The translations under genes and the position numbers were made by a program. 64,000 nucleotides of DNA. Origin: Longimicrobium terrae (GTDB lineage: Bacteria > Gemmatimonadota > Gemmatimonadetes > Longimicrobiales > Longimicrobiaceae). Under the pieces are notes generated by a model. That model did no database searches, was not told the DNA's origin, and worked only from the letters and a program-made list of their open reading frames with translations. Location: positions 329,348 to 393,347 of the forward strand of contig NZ_JACHIA010000004.1 in the NCBI RefSeq assembly GCF_014202995.1, written 5' to 3'. Positions 62,175 to 64,000 of this stretch are shown piece by piece. Each line of letters starts with the position of its first letter. The stretch's first letter is position 1.

Positions 62175-64000
62175 ATGTCCACTGGCGGGAACGAGTTGAG
62201 TCACGCGCAAGGCGAAGGTCCGGAGCATCCGGCACAGGCGGGGGAGCGCGGCCTTTCCGCGCGCCCCGCCGCCGGGGAAGGCGACCGTGCGCGCGTGGAA
62301 CGGCCGATTCCGTCCGCCGGCGGCGGTGACCGGGGCGTGCATGCACCGTCCGCCGGTCCGGCCGGCTCGCCCGCGCACTTCGCGGCCCAGGCGCGCTACT
62401 GGGAGCAGGCGCTGGCCGGCGCGCCGGAACTGCTGGAGCTTCCGGCGGACCATCCGCGCCCGGCGCGGCGGGACGCGGCCGGCGGCCGGGTGCCCGTGGC
62501 GCTGGACGCGGAACTGGCGGCGGCGCTCCGCGCGCTGTCGCGGCGGAACGATGTCCCGCTCTCCATGACGCTTCTCGCCGGCTGGGCCCTCGTGCTCGGC
62601 CGGCTTTCCGTGCAGACGGACGTGGTGGTCGGCGTGCCCGCGGGCAGCCTTGGCACCGGCGAGCCCGGGGATGCGTCCGGCGCGTCCGCCAACCCGCTGG
62701 CGCTGCGCGTGGACCTGTCCGGCGCGCCCACGGTGGCGGAGCTGCTGGGTCGCGTGCGTACGCGCGCGCACGAGGCGCTTCAGAACGGGGCCATCCCGTT
62801 CGAGCAAGTCGTGCAGCGGGTCGCTCCGGCGGGGAGCCCGGCGTACACCCCGCTGTTTCAGGTGACGTTTGCCTGGGAGAGCGCGGCGGATGCGGCGGAC
62901 ACGGCGGGGTTCGACCTGTCGCTCGTCCTGGGCGAGGCGGGGGACGGCGTGGAGGGCGGCATCACCTACGCCGCGTCGCTGTTCGAGCGCGGGACGGTGG
63001 AGCGCTTCGCCGGCTACCTGCGGCGGGCGCTGCAGGAGATGACGGCGGATGACAACCGGCCCGTGGACCGGCTGCCGCTGCTGCCGGAAGCAGAGCGCCG
63101 CCTGGTGATTGAAGGCCTGAACGCGACCGACCGGCCCTACCCGGCCGGCCTGTGCGTCCACGACCTGTTCCGCGCGCAGGCCGCGCGCACGCCGGACGCG
63201 GCCGCGCTGGTGTGGCGGGGCGAGCGGGTGACGTATGCGGAGATGGATCGCCGGGCGAACCGCATCGCCCATGCGCTGCGCCGCCGTGGTGCCGGGCCGG
63301 AGGTGCGCGTGGGCATCTGCCTGCCGCGTATGCCGGACCTCGTCGCGTCCATGCTGGGCGTGCTCGCCGCGGGCGCGGCGTACGTGCCGCTGGACCCGGC
63401 GTATCCGCGCGAGCGGCTGGGCTACATGCTGCAGGACGCCGGGGTGACGCTCGTCATCACCGATTCCACCTTGGCGGAACGGCTGCCGGAGGGCCCGGCC
63501 ACGCTGCTGCTGGACGCGGAGAGCGCGGCGCTCGCTGCGGAGCCGGAGACGGCGCCGGAGAGCGGCGTGGTCCCGGAGAACCTGTCGCATGTCATCTTCA
63601 CCTCCGGCTCCACCGGCCGGCCCAAGGGGGTGATGATTCGCCACGCGTCCACCGTCGTCCTGCTGCACTGGCTGGGGGAGACGGTTACGGATGCGGAGCG
63701 CGCCTCCGTCCTTTTCTCCACCTCCATCAACTTCGACGTTTCCGTGGCGGAGGTGTTCGGCACGCTGAGCTGGGGCGGCACGCTGGTGCTGGTGGAGAAC
63801 GCGCTGGAACTGGCCACGCTGGACGAGCCGGTGGTGCACGTGAGCATGGTGCCCAGCGCCGCGGCGGAACTGCTGCGCAGCGGGGGCATTCCGTCCAGCG
63901 TGCGCACGCTGAACCTGGGCGGCGAGGCGCTGCCCAACGCGCTGGCGCAGGGGCTGTACGCGCTGCCCGGCGTGGAAAAGGTCGGCAACCTGTACGGGCC
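62175..64000 (+). CDS. NRPS H, N-terminal part (3' partial): truncated C domain then A domain
   Basis: The frame stays open to the window end (608 codons). ATG 62175 has GAGG four bases upstream. Residues 1-70 are Gly/Ala/Pro-rich and unlike the other NRPS starts. Then comes only the second half of a condensation domain, from YWEQALAGAPELLEL (about 75) through IPFEQVVQR (about 210) to about 300. The N-terminal half with SxAQxRxW and HHxxxDG is absent, so the C domain should be inactive. The A domain follows (VTYAEMDRRANR about 350, FTSGSTGRPKG about 475). The partial pocket code is D-V-A-S-N-G-L, with the rest beyond the edge; I have no substrate for it. Lacking an active first C domain, this would fit an initiating module that loads the first residue, with the remnant left over from an ancestral elongation module. 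It follows the MbtH-like gene and is probably co-transcribed with it. Confidence 0.9.
   Translation, partial: MSTGGNELSHAQGEGPEHPAQAGERGLSARPAAGEGDRARVERPIPSAGGGDRGVHAPSAGPAGSPAHFAAQARYWEQALAGAPELLELPADHPRPARRDAAGGRVPVALDAELAAALRALSRRNDVPLSMTLLAGWALVLGRLSVQTDVVVGVPAGSLGTGEPGDASGASANPLALRVDLSGAPTVAELLGRVRTRAHEALQNGAIPFEQVVQRVAPAGSPAYTPLFQVTFAWESAADAADTAGFDLSLVLGEAGDGVEGGITYAASLFERGTVERFAGYLRRALQEMTADDNRPVDRLPLLPEAERRLVIEGLNATDRPYPAGLCVHDLFRAQAARTPDAAALVWRGERVTYAEMDRRANRIAHALRRRGAGPEVRVGICLPRMPDLVASMLGVLAAGAAYVPLDPAYPRERLGYMLQDAGVTLVITDSTLAERLPEGPATLLLDAESAALAAEPETAPESGVVPENLSHVIFTSGSTGRPKGVMIRHASTVVLLHWLGETVTDAERASVLFSTSINFDVSVAEVFGTLSWGGTLVLVENALELATLDEPVVHVSMVPSAAAELLRSGGIPSSVRTLNLGGEALPNALAQGLYALPGVEKVGNLYG

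Overview
The window is GC-rich and almost entirely nonribosomal peptide synthetase (NRPS) sequence on the + strand. It has canonical -35/-10 promoters, few clear Shine-Dalgarno sites and very uniform modules. The style of the modules (repeated SFAQQRLWFLEQL starts, LPPIEPADR linkers, TubC docking, dual condensation/epimerisation domains) recalls NRPS loci of Gemmatimonadota such as Longimicrobium, or of myxobacteria. That is recollection of family style, not a search result. No rRNA, tRNA, insertion sequence or CRISPR array was seen.

Layout: (1) 1-890 is the end of an NRPS with a terminal thioesterase (TE), followed by a strong terminator hairpin. (2) 2121-42522 holds four large NRPS genes here called B (4 modules), C (3), D (2) and E (3 modules plus TE). 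Together they make a 12-module line that ends in peptide release. (3) 43545-56595 holds NRPS genes F and G (2 modules each), with no TE. A large bidirectional hairpin follows. (4) 56885-57658 (- strand) is an Asp/Glu-type amino acid racemase. (5) 58359-61393 is an ABC exporter and an HlyD-type adaptor, overlapping by one base. (6) 61863-62078 is an MbtH-like protein. (7) 62175 to the window end is another NRPS, H, which starts with a condensation domain lacking its N-terminal half.

How it works together: adenylation (A) domains select residues, carrier (T) domains hold them, and condensation (C) domains join them. MbtH-like protein usually supports A domains. There is no stand-alone epimerisation domain. 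D-residues would come from the two dual C/E domains in E and possibly from the racemase. Pocket codes read by eye support Leu (C module 1), Thr (E module 2) and Asn-like (E module 1, G module 2). G module 1 looks aliphatic. The other codes do not match ones I know.

Most interesting: the subunit ends look interchangeable. B and F share a C-terminal tail, and B, C, D and G share an N-terminal helix motif. D and G both end in a carrier domain and short tail suited to a TubC-type acceptor, of which only E has one here. B and F are each preceded by a long leader with the same sigma70-like promoter, a 34-bp repeat and further conserved blocks. The B/C and F/G junctions carry structurally conserved hairpins inside a duplicated block of about 2 kb. 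This suggests co-regulated subunits that could assemble in more than one order.
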